Of a DNA stretch of 31,979 nucleotides, positions 9,204-16,237 are shown piece after piece. The stretch's first letter is position 1; the number at the start of each line of letters is the position of its first letter. The position numbers and the translations under genes are program-made. The notes beneath the pieces were generated by a model. That model was not told where the DNA came from, made no database searches, and worked only from the letters and a program-made list of their open reading frames with translations. This DNA comes from Bacteroidales bacterium UBA5281 (GTDB taxonomy: Bacteria; Bacteroidota; Bacteroidia; Bacteroidales; Lentimicrobiaceae), in NCBI GenBank assembly GCA_002410555.1, contig DHSR01000053.1:6421-38399 (forward strand). The letters run 5' to 3'.

Positions 9204-9380
9204 AGTTTTGTCCTATTCAGAGTCCTGGATATATTAAGCCATAAAATTCGCGAACATCCGCTTGAAAACGGAACTTCATTCACCATTCCGACAGGTGAGC
9301 TAAGTGCGGGCATTTATTTTTTAAAACTGGAGGCCGGAAACAAAAATGCAGCCATGCAGAAAATCATTATCAATAAATAG
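9204..9380 (+). pseudogene. Orphan T9SS sorting-domain remnant
   Basis: In the frame ending at TAG 9378-9380 there are 58 open codons that read as the end of a T9SS type A sorting domain: VLDILSHKIREH, then FTIPTGELSAGIYFLKLEAG and QKIIINK at the end. An in-frame TAA at 9201 and the absence of any start codon or signal peptide show that it is not expressed as a complete gene. It begins 7 bases after the stop codon of the 8210 gene. Its sequence differs from the three homogenised cassettes, so it is probably the 3' end of an older gene whose body was lost or replaced. Confidence 0.75.
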
Positions 9381-9402
9381 AACCTTAAAAGAAACACCTT
9401 AT

Positions 9403-9410
9403 TATCTTTG
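9403..9410 (+). promoter_or_regulatory. Candidate Bacteroidota -7 box for the dCMP deaminase
   Basis: TATCTTTG fits the TAnnTTTG consensus of the primary sigma factor in Bacteroidota and lies 18 bases before the ATG at 9428. No convincing TTTG -33 element is visible at the usual distance. Confidence 0.5.
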
Positions 9411-9427
9411 CGAAAACAATTAGAAAG

Positions 9428-9919
9428 ATGGAAGAACCCAAACATGTGCGCCCAACCTGGGATGAATACTTTATGGAAGTGGCCAACACCATTGCCAAGC
9501 GGGCTACCTGCGACCGCGGACTTAGTGGTTGTGTAATTGCCCGAAACAAACAGATACTGGTTACCGGTTATGTGGGTTCGCCCATTGGCCTGCCACATTG
9601 CGATGAGGTGGGTCACCTGTTTAAGCAGCTTACCCATGAGGATGGAAAAGTGACCAACCATTGTGTGCGCACTGTGCATGCCGAACAAAATGCCATTTGT
9701 CAGGCCGCCCGCCTGGGCATTGCCCTGGAAGGTGCCACACTTTATTGCAGAATGACGCCCTGCCGCACCTGCGCCATGCTCATTATCAATTGTGGTATTG
9801 TGCGGGTAATGTGTGAGAAAAGATACCATTCGGCCACCGAATCGGAAGAGATGTTCAGGCAGGCAGGTATCCAACTGGATTATGTGAGTGAAGATATTAT
9901 GAAATACGATAAGCAGTAA
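9428..9919 (+). CDS. dCMP deaminase family protein
   Basis: Cytosolic zinc enzyme of 163 residues in the cytidine/deoxycytidylate deaminase superfamily. It would convert dCMP to dUMP, feeding thymidylate synthesis. The catalytic signature is intact: H84-A85-E86 (zinc ligand and proton-shuttling Glu) and P111-C112-R-T-C115 (two zinc-binding cysteines). The N-terminal part (WDEYFMEVANTIAKRATCDR) matches ComEB-type dCMP deaminases, and length is normal for that family. It is a single-gene unit: an upstream -7 box and a non-coding gap of 488 bases after it separate it from its neighbours. The alternative reading, a related deaminase of another substrate such as riboflavin precursors, is less likely given the N-terminal match. 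Confidence 0.93.
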   Translation: MEEPKHVRPTWDEYFMEVANTIAKRATCDRGLSGCVIARNKQILVTGYVGSPIGLPHCDEVGHLFKQLTHEDGKVTNHCVRTVHAEQNAICQAARLGIALEGATLYCRMTPCRTCAMLIINCGIVRVMCEKRYHSATESEEMFRQAGIQLDYVSEDIMKYDKQ

Positions 9920-10407
9920 AGTTCACCTGGTCCGACTGAAAATGATGATGCTTTAACTACCTCATTTTAACGGCATCGACACTTTCCTTTACATAAACAT
10001 TTCAGGGCTTCCGCATGAGCTGAATCAGACTTATCGCTTTGGTAATACCGGATTCGCAACATTAAATTCAGCCTCAATAAACATAGCATTATTTTATTTG
10101 TTAATAGACCAGTTACCATTTGAAATGAGTCCAGTCTAAAAATGTAAAAATAAGAAAAATGCCACTAAAACCAGTCTACTCTGCGTTATGTTGGGCAGGC
10201 ATTGAGCCTTGGTTGGTGATCTTCCTTTAAATCAACCGAAGTGGCCCCAGGTTACATACTGTGCTGCATATCAATGAATATAACTTGGTGAGGTTTTGCG
10301 TCTGCCTGCATACGCATGCGGGCAGGTCTTCGTGCCTTTGTGGCAATTTTTTTTATACTGAGTTCATGAAATCAATTATTTTTTAAACCATAAATTTTTA
10401 AACCACA
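9920..10407. other. Intergenic region without a gene
   Basis: These 488 bases hold no convincing open frame on either strand. Visible items are a direct repeat CCAGTCTA at 10131-10138 and 10171-10178, and the palindromic insertion-like sequence at 10300-10329. AT-rich sequence before the peroxiredoxin presumably contains its promoter, although no clean TAnnTTTG box was found. Confidence 0.6.
10300..10329. repeat. Small palindrome flanked by GTCT duplication
   Basis: A near-palindrome (CTGCCTGCAT, loop ACGC, ATGCGGGCAG; 10302-10325, one T-G pairing) is bounded by GTCT at 10300-10303 and GTCT at 10326-10329. Removing the 26-base unit leaves TTTGCGTCTTCGTGCCTTTG, a continuous-looking intergenic motif. 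This suggests a miniature palindromic element that inserted with a 4-base target duplication. A 12-base inverted match (GCGTATGCAGGC) lies beyond the next gene at 11090-11101. Confidence 0.5.
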
Positions 10408-11037
10408 ATGTCATTAGTTGGAAAGAAAGCGCCTTACTTTAAGGCAAGTGCCGTTATCAACGGCGAAGAGATTGTCGAAGATTTTTCGCTTGATCAATAT
10501 CTGGGAAAGAAACATGTCGTATTTTTCTTTTATCCCAAGGATTTTACTTTTGTTTGCCCCACCGAGCTGCATGCGTTCCAGGAAAAATTAGGCGAGTTTG
10601 AAAAACGTAACTGCGCCGTTGTGGCCTGTTCCACCGATACCGAGGAATCGCATTGGGGATGGATGCAGATGCCTAAAGATCATGGTGGAATTCAAGGGCT
10701 TACCTACCCGGTGGTAGCCGATACCACCAAAACCATAAGTGCTAACTTTGGCGTTTTGGCCGGGGATTACGACTGGAACGAGCATGGTGAGATGATCAGT
10801 ACCGGACCAATGATTGCTTACCGTGGACTATTTCTGATTGACAAGGAAGGACTGGTTCATCATGAAACCATCAATCATTTTCCGCTGGGGCGAAATGTAA
10901 ATGAAACCCTGCGCATGCTGGATGCCCTGCAGTATTTTGAGGAAAAAGGTGAAGTTTGCCCTGCTAACTGGGAAGCCGGTAAGGAAGGTTTAAAAGAGAC
11001 CCACGAAGGGGTTGCTGATTACCTGTCGAGAAATTAA
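10408..11037 (+). CDS. Typical 2-Cys peroxiredoxin (AhpC/Prx1 type)
   Basis: Cytosolic thiol peroxidase of 209 residues that reduces hydrogen peroxide and alkyl hydroperoxides. The peroxidatic cysteine is C50 in FTFVCPTELHAF, and the resolving cysteine is C184 in GEVCPANW, the usual VCP context of typical 2-Cys enzymes. The C-terminal extension after VCP is complete. It starts at ATG 10408 after an AT-rich leader. It converges on a thioredoxin and a small DUF6952-like gene on the opposite strand across a shared terminator. Thioredoxin is the usual electron donor of such peroxiredoxins, so the neighbourhood is functionally coherent. No AhpF-type reductase is present in this window. Confidence 0.95.
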   Translation: MSLVGKKAPYFKASAVINGEEIVEDFSLDQYLGKKHVVFFFYPKDFTFVCPTELHAFQEKLGEFEKRNCAVVACSTDTEESHWGWMQMPKDHGGIQGLTYPVVADTTKTISANFGVLAGDYDWNEHGEMISTGPMIAYRGLFLIDKEGLVHHETINHFPLGRNVNETLRMLDALQYFEEKGEVCPANWEAGKEGLKETHEGVADYLSRN

Positions 11038-11089
11038 TCAGGGTCTGCCGAACAACTAACCCACTTTTTATATTCCGGTGCGTTAGCGT

Positions 11090-11101
11090 GCGTATGCAGG
11101 C
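11090..11101. repeat. Inverted partner of the 10304-10315 palindrome arm
   Basis: GCGTATGCAGGC is the exact reverse complement of GCCTGCATACGC at 10304-10315, so the peroxiredoxin gene is bracketed by a 12-base inverted repeat. It sits inside a larger weak hairpin (GGTGC at 11077-11081 with GCACC at 11106-11110). It may be a degraded copy of the same small palindromic family. Confidence 0.5.
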
Positions 11102-11241
11102 GGGTGCACCTGGATATATAAGCACTGTATGAGGGCGTGTAGCATAAAAACCCTCGTCTTTAACAATATCATCATAACATGCTGGAATTTAATGATTTTA
11201 GATTTTACAGCAAGCTCTGATTAAAGAGATCTGAAATGCTT

Positions 11242-11276
11242 AAAAGGCCGAATTCCCACGGGAATCCGGCCTTTTT
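11242..11276. terminator. Bidirectional terminator between convergent genes
   Basis: The stem AAAAGGCCG-ATTCC pairs with GGAAT-CGGCCTTTT with one internal mismatch and a short loop. A run of T follows on the plus strand and a run of A precedes it, so it can serve both directions. It lies between the end of the peroxiredoxin (plus) and the end of the minus-strand operon at 11291. Confidence 0.85.
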
Positions 11277-11290
11277 AAGTGTCGAAGTCT

Positions 11291-11533
11291 CTAAGAAATT
11301 GAATTCCGCACGCGTTGGGTGTAATTGCGCAGGGCCACATTAAAAGCACATTGGGTTTGCTCTATCTCACGCAGAATTTCCAAAGCAGCAATCACATGGG
11401 TAAGCTGTTCTCCTTCGTCATCTCCGGGAACTTCAATGTCGGGGCTCTTTTCATCGTAAAAAGCAGCTTCTGCGGCTTCAAGCACGTCGATAGAGTGTAT
11501 TTCAGCCAATAATTTGATTATAGGAATCTTCAT
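11291..11533 (-). CDS. DUF6952-like small protein
   Basis: Small acidic protein of 80 residues. The start is placed at ATG 11533 (MKIPIIKLLAE), one base after the TGA of the thioredoxin gene, rather than at an upstream in-frame ATG (11557) inside the thioredoxin gene. The spacing suggests translational coupling. The sequence has an amphipathic N-terminal helix, an acidic patch (VPGDDEGEQLTHV) and a basic C-terminal end (NYTQRVRNSIS). I recall this pattern from a Bacteroidota family named DUF6952 that is found beside peroxiredoxin and thioredoxin genes; the family name is from memory. No cysteine suited to redox chemistry is apparent (one Cys). Biochemical role unknown, plausibly linked to the peroxide-reducing system. 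Confidence 0.7.
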   Translation of the reverse strand: MKIPIIKLLAEIHSIDVLEAAEAAFYDEKSPDIEVPGDDEGEQLTHVIAALEILREIEQTQCAFNVALRNYTQRVRNSIS

Positions 11534-11534
11534 A

Positions 11535-11864
11535 TCAACTGGTTTTAAGATTTTCAATCATAGCAACCACATTTTCTTCTTTTGAGGTAGCCTCACCTTT
11601 CATCAATTTCCCGTTTAAAAAAGTGGCAAAATAGGGCAGATTATTCACCCCTGCCTCTTTGCGTGCTTCAGGGTTTTGTTCGGCGTTTATGTCCAGAAAA
11701 GCTACCCCTTCAAAACGGCTGTCATCTGCCAGGCGGCGGTATTTGGGGGCAAAGAGTTTGCAACTGCCACACCAGTCAGCATAATATTTAACAACCACAC
11801 GTGAATGTTGATTCAACATCTCTTTAAAATTCTGATCAGTAGTAGTAATTTGTCCCATGTTCAT
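11535..11864 (-). CDS. Thioredoxin-family protein with WCGSC active site
   Basis: Cytosolic thioredoxin fold of 109 residues. The redox motif is W31-C32-G33-S34-C35-K, with Ser in place of the Pro of classical thioredoxin (WCGPC), which usually alters the redox potential. The cis-proline is conserved (P77 in NNLPYF). No signal peptide or membrane anchor is present. A second ATG two codons later (MGQITT) is an equally good start. It is followed after one base by the DUF6952-like gene and stands tail-to-tail with the peroxiredoxin, making it a plausible dedicated reductant for that enzyme. It lies 46 bases downstream of the CvpA-like gene, so it may be cotranscribed with the Mla genes or have its own promoter. 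Confidence 0.88.
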   Translation of the reverse strand: MNMGQITTTDQNFKEMLNQHSRVVVKYYADWCGSCKLFAPKYRRLADDSRFEGVAFLDINAEQNPEARKEAGVNNLPYFATFLNGKLMKGEATSKEENVVAMIENLKTS

Positions 11865-11910
11865 TCGTTTTTGAATTTTTTAATTATCTCTTGTTGATTA
11901 TAATGTATCC

Positions 11911-12483
11911 TTACATCCAAAAGCTTAGCTTTAACGCGCCCGGATTGGTATCCGCTTGGTTTTCCCAATCGTTTTTATTACTATCCGGAAAAATGAGTTT
12001 CCAGTTTTCCTGCATAAAGGGAAGCACCGCAGGCAAAAGCATTGCAACTGGTTTGTAAAAATAAGATTGTGCTTTCTTTTCAGGGGTAATCAGATGTTCT
12101 CCCGGATCAACAGTCGCCAACAAATAAATCAGCGCAGACAAAAGTAGCGATATTTTTAAAACGCCAAACACGGCTCCTGCCAGACGGTTAAAAAGCCCTA
12201 AAGCGGCCATTTCGATGATCTTTTGAACAGACTTACCTATAAGATACATCACCACCACCACCGCTCCAAAGCATAATATAAAGGCCAAAATATACATCAG
12301 TGATGATTCATAGCCCGTTTTGCTCTGTAGCCAGAACTGTATCAACGAGGCAAATTTAAAGGAAATATACAGTCCGATTATCCAGCCTGCCAGCGCGGTA
12401 AGACTAAGGACAAAACCTTTAACGAAACCGGCGGTTGCAGCTATGAGTAAAACAATCAGTATAAAAAGGTCAAAAACATTCAT
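11911..12483 (-). CDS. cvpA: CvpA family inner-membrane protein
   Basis: Integral membrane protein of 190 residues matching the CvpA/colicin V production family. The N-terminal pattern FDLFILIVLLIAATAGFVKG (helix, GxxKG turn, second helix) is diagnostic. About four membrane helices are visible: residues 4-20, 27-47, 61-82 and 102-122. The C-terminal tail is soluble and contains a FMQENWKLIF segment. Members elsewhere affect envelope stress tolerance and bile or cell-envelope integrity, but no molecular activity is settled. It begins 11 bases after the MlaF-like ATPase, so it is probably part of the envelope-lipid operon. Confidence 0.87.
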   Translation of the reverse strand: MNVFDLFILIVLLIAATAGFVKGFVLSLTALAGWIIGLYISFKFASLIQFWLQSKTGYESSLMYILAFILCFGAVVVVMYLIGKSVQKIIEMAALGLFNRLAGAVFGVLKISLLLSALIYLLATVDPGEHLITPEKKAQSYFYKPVAMLLPAVLPFMQENWKLIFPDSNKNDWENQADTNPGALKLSFWM

Positions 12484-12494
12484 ACATGAACCAG

Positions 12495-13238
12495 CTATTT
12501 TAAGCGGCGGGTAAGCTCAGTGGCAAAAACGAATTCATTCAGTTCTTTATTATCACTTTTAAGAATACTTTCTTTATCGCCTTCCCACCACAGCTTACCT
12601 TCATGTATATAATTGATCTTATCGCCAATTTCGATGACCGAATTCATATCGTGGGTATTGATAACCGTTGTCATATTAAATTCCTGGGTAATTTCACTGA
12701 TGAGATTGTCAATCACACTGGCAGTATAAGGATCAAGGCCTGAGTTGGGCTCATCGCAAAACAGGTACTTAGGATTCATGGCAATGGCCCGGGCGATGGC
12801 TACTCTCTTTTTCATACCACCACTCAGTTCTGAGGGCAGGAGTTTATTCACATTTTCCAGATTTACTCTCGAAAGACACTCATTGGCGCGTTCGCGGTTC
12901 TCCTGTTCGGTTTGTTTAGTGAACATGGCAAGGGGGAACATAATATTCTGCTCCACATTCATGGAATCGAACAATGCACCACCCTGAAAAAGCATACCGA
13001 TTTCCTGACGGATGATTTTCATTTCATCGAACGACATTTTTGAGAAAGCCCGGTCATCATACCAAACCTGGCCTTTGTCTATTTCGTACAACCCTACCAG
13101 ACATTTCATCAATACCGTTTTTCCCGAACCGCTTTGCCCGATAATGAGGTTGCATTTTCCGGTATCAAAAATAGCAGAAACTCCATTTAGAACCTGGTGG
13201 TCACCAAAGGACTTATATACATTTTTTGCCTCTATCAT
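12495..13238 (-). CDS. mlaF: MlaF-like ABC transporter ATPase (phospholipid transport)
   Basis: Cytosolic ATPase of 247 residues that would drive the MCE-type lipid transporter keeping outer-membrane lipid asymmetry. Walker A is GQSGSGKT at 34-41, the Q-loop glutamine is near 85, the ABC signature LSGG is at 138-141, Walker B ends in D162-E163 and the switch histidine is H196. The MLFQGGALFDSMNVEQN stretch is characteristic of MlaF-type rather than import ATPases. Its ATG overlaps the TGA of the permease gene (ATGA), the usual arrangement for the MlaE-MlaF pair. No MlaD/MCE gene is present in this window. Confidence 0.92.
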   Translation of the reverse strand: MIEAKNVYKSFGDHQVLNGVSAIFDTGKCNLIIGQSGSGKTVLMKCLVGLYEIDKGQVWYDDRAFSKMSFDEMKIIRQEIGMLFQGGALFDSMNVEQNIMFPLAMFTKQTEQENRERANECLSRVNLENVNKLLPSELSGGMKKRVAIARAIAMNPKYLFCDEPNSGLDPYTASVIDNLISEITQEFNMTTVINTHDMNSVIEIGDKINYIHEGKLWWEGDKESILKSDNKELNEFVFATELTRRLK

Positions 13239-14023
13239 GACAGCAGAAGTTGAGTGAGTACCAGGTTAAAAACTATGATGGCAATGCTGCTTTGCACCAC
13301 CGCTTTGGTGCTGGAGGCACCTACTTCGAGGGCGCCCCCGCTGGTATAAAAACCATGAAATGCCGAAATGGTAACAATAAGAAATGCAAATACTACGGTC
13401 TTGATCAGCGCATAAACTATATCGTAGGCATCAAAAAAAGCCTTGATACCGTATATATATTCACTGCTGGGAACCAGACCGGTTAGGATGCCGGCCAGCC
13501 AACCACCCAGTACAGCCACAAACATACTCATCAATATCAGAATAGGATTGAAAATTACGGCGGCAATAATTTTAGGAAATATCAGGTAGGTAGCCGGATT
13601 TATTCCAATAATTTCAATGGCATCTATTTGTTCGGTAACCCGCATGGTACCCAGTTCAGAAGCCACCCGTGAACCTACTTTGCCGGCCAGAATAAGACTG
13701 ATGATGGTGGGAGAAAATTCAAGAACTACCGATTGACGGGTTACATAACCTATGGTATATACCGGAATAAGTGGAGTATCAATGTTAAAGGCCATTTGTA
13801 TGGCAAGTACTGCACCCATGAATACAGATATGAATGCAACGATGCCCACGGAGTCAACCCCGATATTCTGAACCTCTACCATGATTTGTCTGAGGTATAT
13901 AGAAGGATTTTCAGGCTTTTTAAAAACCTGACGGAGCATGAGGGCATATTTGCCCAACTGGAAAAAGAAACTTTTAATCACCACTAAAAACGTTTGTGCT
14001 AAATTAGATATTATTTGCAACAA
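13235..14023 (-). CDS. mlaE: MlaE-like ABC transporter permease (phospholipid transport)
   Basis: Inner-membrane permease of up to 262 residues with about five or six helices. It matches MlaE through DSVGIVAFISVFMGAVLAIQ, the loop AGKVGSRVASELGTMRVTEQ, IDAIEIIGINPATYLIFPK and the C-terminal YTSGGALEVGASSTKAVV. It pairs with the downstream ATPase to move phospholipids between inner and outer membranes. The start is uncertain: the frame opens at TTG 14023 directly after a stop, and GTG codons at 13984 and 13981 would give a more usual N-terminus (VIKSFFFQLGKYALMLRQVF). The first ATG (13939) would cut into the conserved N-terminal helix. It is the first gene of the minus-strand operon. Confidence 0.92.
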   Translation of the reverse strand: MLQIISNLAQTFLVVIKSFFFQLGKYALMLRQVFKKPENPSIYLRQIMVEVQNIGVDSVGIVAFISVFMGAVLAIQMAFNIDTPLIPVYTIGYVTRQSVVLEFSPTIISLILAGKVGSRVASELGTMRVTEQIDAIEIIGINPATYLIFPKIIAAVIFNPILILMSMFVAVLGGWLAGILTGLVPSSEYIYGIKAFFDAYDIVYALIKTVVFAFLIVTISAFHGFYTSGGALEVGASSTKAVVQSSIAIIVFNLVLTQLLLS

Positions 14024-14028
14024 TCAAA
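13999..14028 (-). promoter_or_regulatory. Possible promoter of the mlaE operon
   Basis: On the minus strand, TTTG (14028-14025) is followed after 18 bases by TAATTTAG (14006-13999), close to the Bacteroidota TTTG / TAnnTTTG promoter pattern. If real it implies a very short leader and a start at GTG 13984 or 13981 rather than TTG 14023. One mismatch in the -7 box and the short spacing keep confidence low. Confidence 0.3.
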
Positions 14029-14216
14029 TACATTACCACAACAATCCCAAAAATTTTAGAGCGATTAAGGATCAGCCCTTTCAATAATATCTTTTAAACC
14101 ATTACTTTTCAGTGGCTGCCGGAGGTTGCGTATTTTTTACCCGAACTGATGAAACTATTCATCAAAAAAAATTATGAAATTTACCTGAATTTATAAGAAA
14201 GTCAAAGCATATTCGT

Positions 14217-14224
14217 TAATTTTG
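14217..14224 (+). promoter_or_regulatory. Candidate -7 box for the lipoprotein-SprT-manC-S46 cluster
   Basis: TAATTTTG fits TAnnTTTG exactly and lies 35 bases before the ATG at 14259. It is in the divergent intergenic region opposite the mlaE operon. No clear -33 element was found. A separate perfect hairpin (TGATGAA / TTCATCA, 14147-14164) lies upstream and could be an operator-like site. Confidence 0.45.
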
Positions 14225-14258
14225 GAAACCCTTATACACAACTCAATCCTAAAAAGAC

Positions 14259-14447
14259 ATGAAAATTAAGCTTAAATACGGAATACTACTCTCTTTTGCC
14301 ATGCTGCTTTTGATGGCCTTTTCGTCATGCTCCACACCACGATATAAACAAAACAAATACAAATCGGGGAAACGGTATAACGATTGTGGTTGCCAGATGG
14401 TGAAACCCAATACCGGTTATGCACTGAGTTATTATGAAATTCAGTAG
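14259..14447 (+). CDS. Small lipoprotein
   Basis: Protein of 62 residues with a lysine-rich start, a hydrophobic core (residues 8-21) and a lipobox-like FSSC around C24, so it should be lipid-anchored after cleavage to a mature peptide of about 39 residues. The mature part is basic and tyrosine-rich with a CGC motif (NDCGCQMVKPN). I do not recognise a named family. Its 3' end overlaps the start of the SprT-like gene by 14 bases in another frame, suggesting coupled expression. Function unknown. Confidence 0.75.
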   Translation: MKIKLKYGILLSFAMLLLMAFSSCSTPRYKQNKYKSGKRYNDCGCQMVKPNTGYALSYYEIQ

Positions 14448-15072
14448 AGCACAAAATTTAATGGTACTGCATGATTTTATACCTTCAGTAAGTCTTTCAT
14501 TTGTAATCCAATGGTTTCAGGACCATGATGTTCATCTTAAAATCACACGTGAAAGGATTTCAAAGCTGGGCGATTTCAGGGCAGGGTCTGGGGTAGCTGT
14601 ACCTACCATTTCAGTAAATTACAATCTGAATGAGTACAGTTTTCTCATTACCCTGTTACATGAAATGGCTCATGCTGAAGTATGGTTAAGTAGTAAAAAA
14701 AGGAATCGTCCTCACGGTAAAGCCTGGAAGTCAGCTTTTTTAAACCTTTCGCAACCTTATTTTCAGGCAGAGGTATTCCCTGTGGACCTTGCGGCTGCGT
14801 TCAAAGCTTATTTGAAAAATCCCACTGCCTCTACCATGAGTTTTCAGCCGCTAAATATGGCATTAAAAGCTTACGACAAAAGAGAGCATGGCCTTATCAG
14901 CATAGCAGACCTGCCTGAGAACAGTATTTTCAGGCTAGCAGGAGGCCGCACCTTTATAAAGGGTCAAAAAGTACGAACCCGTTTCCGTTGCATCTGCCTC
15001 AACAACAAAAGAGTATATCTTTTTAATCCAATGGCAGAAGTAAGTCCCGAGTCAAACAAACCCAAAAGCTGA
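14434..15072 (+). CDS. SprT-like zinc-metalloprotease-fold protein
   Basis: Cytosolic protein of 212 residues with the SprT-like domain. The HExxH zinc motif is H76-E77-M-A-H80, followed by the family's second conserved block (HGKAWKSAF with H94), both consistent with an intact metal site. SprT-like domains are related to the DNA-protein crosslink protease Spartan, but the bacterial versions have no settled substrate. The C-terminal part (TRFRCICLNNKRVYLFNP) lacks the four cysteines of a zinc ribbon. The start is uncertain: ATG 14434 overlaps the lipoprotein gene, and ATG 14461 (MVLHDFIPS) is equally plausible. It is followed after 47 bases by the guanylyltransferase gene. Confidence 0.85.
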   Translation: MKFSRAQNLMVLHDFIPSVSLSFVIQWFQDHDVHLKITRERISKLGDFRAGSGVAVPTISVNYNLNEYSFLITLLHEMAHAEVWLSSKKRNRPHGKAWKSAFLNLSQPYFQAEVFPVDLAAAFKAYLKNPTASTMSFQPLNMALKAYDKREHGLISIADLPENSIFRLAGGRTFIKGQKVRTRFRCICLNNKRVYLFNPMAEVSPESNKPKS

Positions 15073-15119
15073 GGGTTTCTTTTAAAAATCAGCCAAATAT
15101 TTAACCAATAAATATAAAG

Positions 15120-16211
15120 ATGAACCAAAACAACTACTGCATTATTATGGCCGGGGGCATAGGTGCCAGGTTCTGGCCCATGAGCCGCCAGAATCACCCC
15201 AAACAATTTATCGATATCCTGGGCACAGGTGAAACCCTGATTCAAGCTACCTTCAATCGATTTTTAAAAGTCTGTCCACCTGAAAACATTTATATCGTTA
15301 CCAACGAAGTATATAAAAATCAAGTGTTGGAGCAGCTTCCGGCTATTGGTGAAGATCAGGTTTTATGTGAACCGGCCCGCCGGAATACTGCCCCCTGTAT
15401 TGCATATGCCAATTACCGTATCTTGCTCAAAAATCCGGAAGCAAACATAGTGGTAGCTCCTTCCGATCACATTATCCTGAAAGAGGATATTTTTACTGAA
15501 GTTATTACTGCTGCGCTTAAGGCTTCGGCAGAAAATGACTGGTTGCTAACTCTGGGCATTCAGCCCAGCCGGCCCGATACGGGTTATGGTTACATCCAGT
15601 TCGATGAAAATGAAGTATGCCCCAAAGATACCCGCATTAAGAAAGTTAAAACTTTTACTGAAAAACCACAGCTCGAAATGGCAGAACAGTTTCTGGCCAG
15701 TGGCGATTTTCTCTGGAATTCAGGCATCTTTATATGGAGATTGAAAACCATCCTTAAAGCCTTTGATAAATATTTGCCCGAAGTGGATGAGCTTTTTAAA
15801 GCCGGCCTGAAAAAATACAATACCCCCGCCGAAGATGGATTTCTGCAACAAACCTATACCCAGTGCAGAAGTATTTCTATCGATTACGGTGTGATGGAAA
15901 AAGCCGAAAATGTATATGTATTGTCTTCAGATTTTGGCTGGAGCGATCTGGGAACCTGGGGTTCACTGTATGATACCAGGCTGAAAGACAGCAATAAAAA
16001 TGCAGTAGTCGGGAACAATGTGTTGATGTACGACAGCCACAATTGTCTGGTAAATATGCCTAAAGACAAACTGGTTGTATTACAGGGACTCGACAATTAT
16101 ATTGTGGTGGAAGACAAAGGTATACTGCTGGTTTGCCGCAAAGAAGACGAACAGCAAATCAGGCAGTTTGTCAACGATGTAATGATCGATAAGGGAGAAA
16201 AATACGTTTAA
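15120..16211 (+). CDS. manC: Mannose-1-phosphate guanylyltransferase
   Basis: Cytosolic nucleotidyltransferase of 363 residues converting mannose 1-phosphate and GTP to GDP-mannose, the precursor of mannosyl, fucosyl and rhamnosyl residues in capsules, O-antigens and glycoproteins. The nucleotide-binding signature GGIGARFWPMSR..HPKQF spans residues 12-30, the sugar-phosphate motif TFTEKP is at 178-183, and APSDH and DTGYGYIQF are present. It lacks the C-terminal phosphomannose isomerase half of bifunctional enzymes, so it is the short monofunctional form. It lies 47 bases after the SprT-like gene and 26 bases before the S46 peptidase gene, which suggests cotranscription without an obvious pathway link. 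Confidence 0.95.
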   Translation: MNQNNYCIIMAGGIGARFWPMSRQNHPKQFIDILGTGETLIQATFNRFLKVCPPENIYIVTNEVYKNQVLEQLPAIGEDQVLCEPARRNTAPCIAYANYRILLKNPEANIVVAPSDHIILKEDIFTEVITAALKASAENDWLLTLGIQPSRPDTGYGYIQFDENEVCPKDTRIKKVKTFTEKPQLEMAEQFLASGDFLWNSGIFIWRLKTILKAFDKYLPEVDELFKAGLKKYNTPAEDGFLQQTYTQCRSISIDYGVMEKAENVYVLSSDFGWSDLGTWGSLYDTRLKDSNKNAVVGNNVLMYDSHNCLVNMPKDKLVVLQGLDNYIVVEDKGILLVCRKEDEQQIRQFVNDVMIDKGEKYV

Positions 16212-16237
16212 TCATTTAACCATAATCTTTTAATTTC

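Noticed and set aside
9314..9874. A 186-codon open frame on the minus strand opposite the dCMP deaminase
   Set aside because: It is antisense to an enzyme with intact catalytic motifs, has no recognisable domain and is explained by codon bias of the real gene.
14147..14164. Hairpin TGATGAA/TTCATCA as a terminator
   Set aside because: The stem is only 7 base pairs, AT-rich, and followed by A rather than T on the plus strand; it lies between divergent genes where no terminator is expected.
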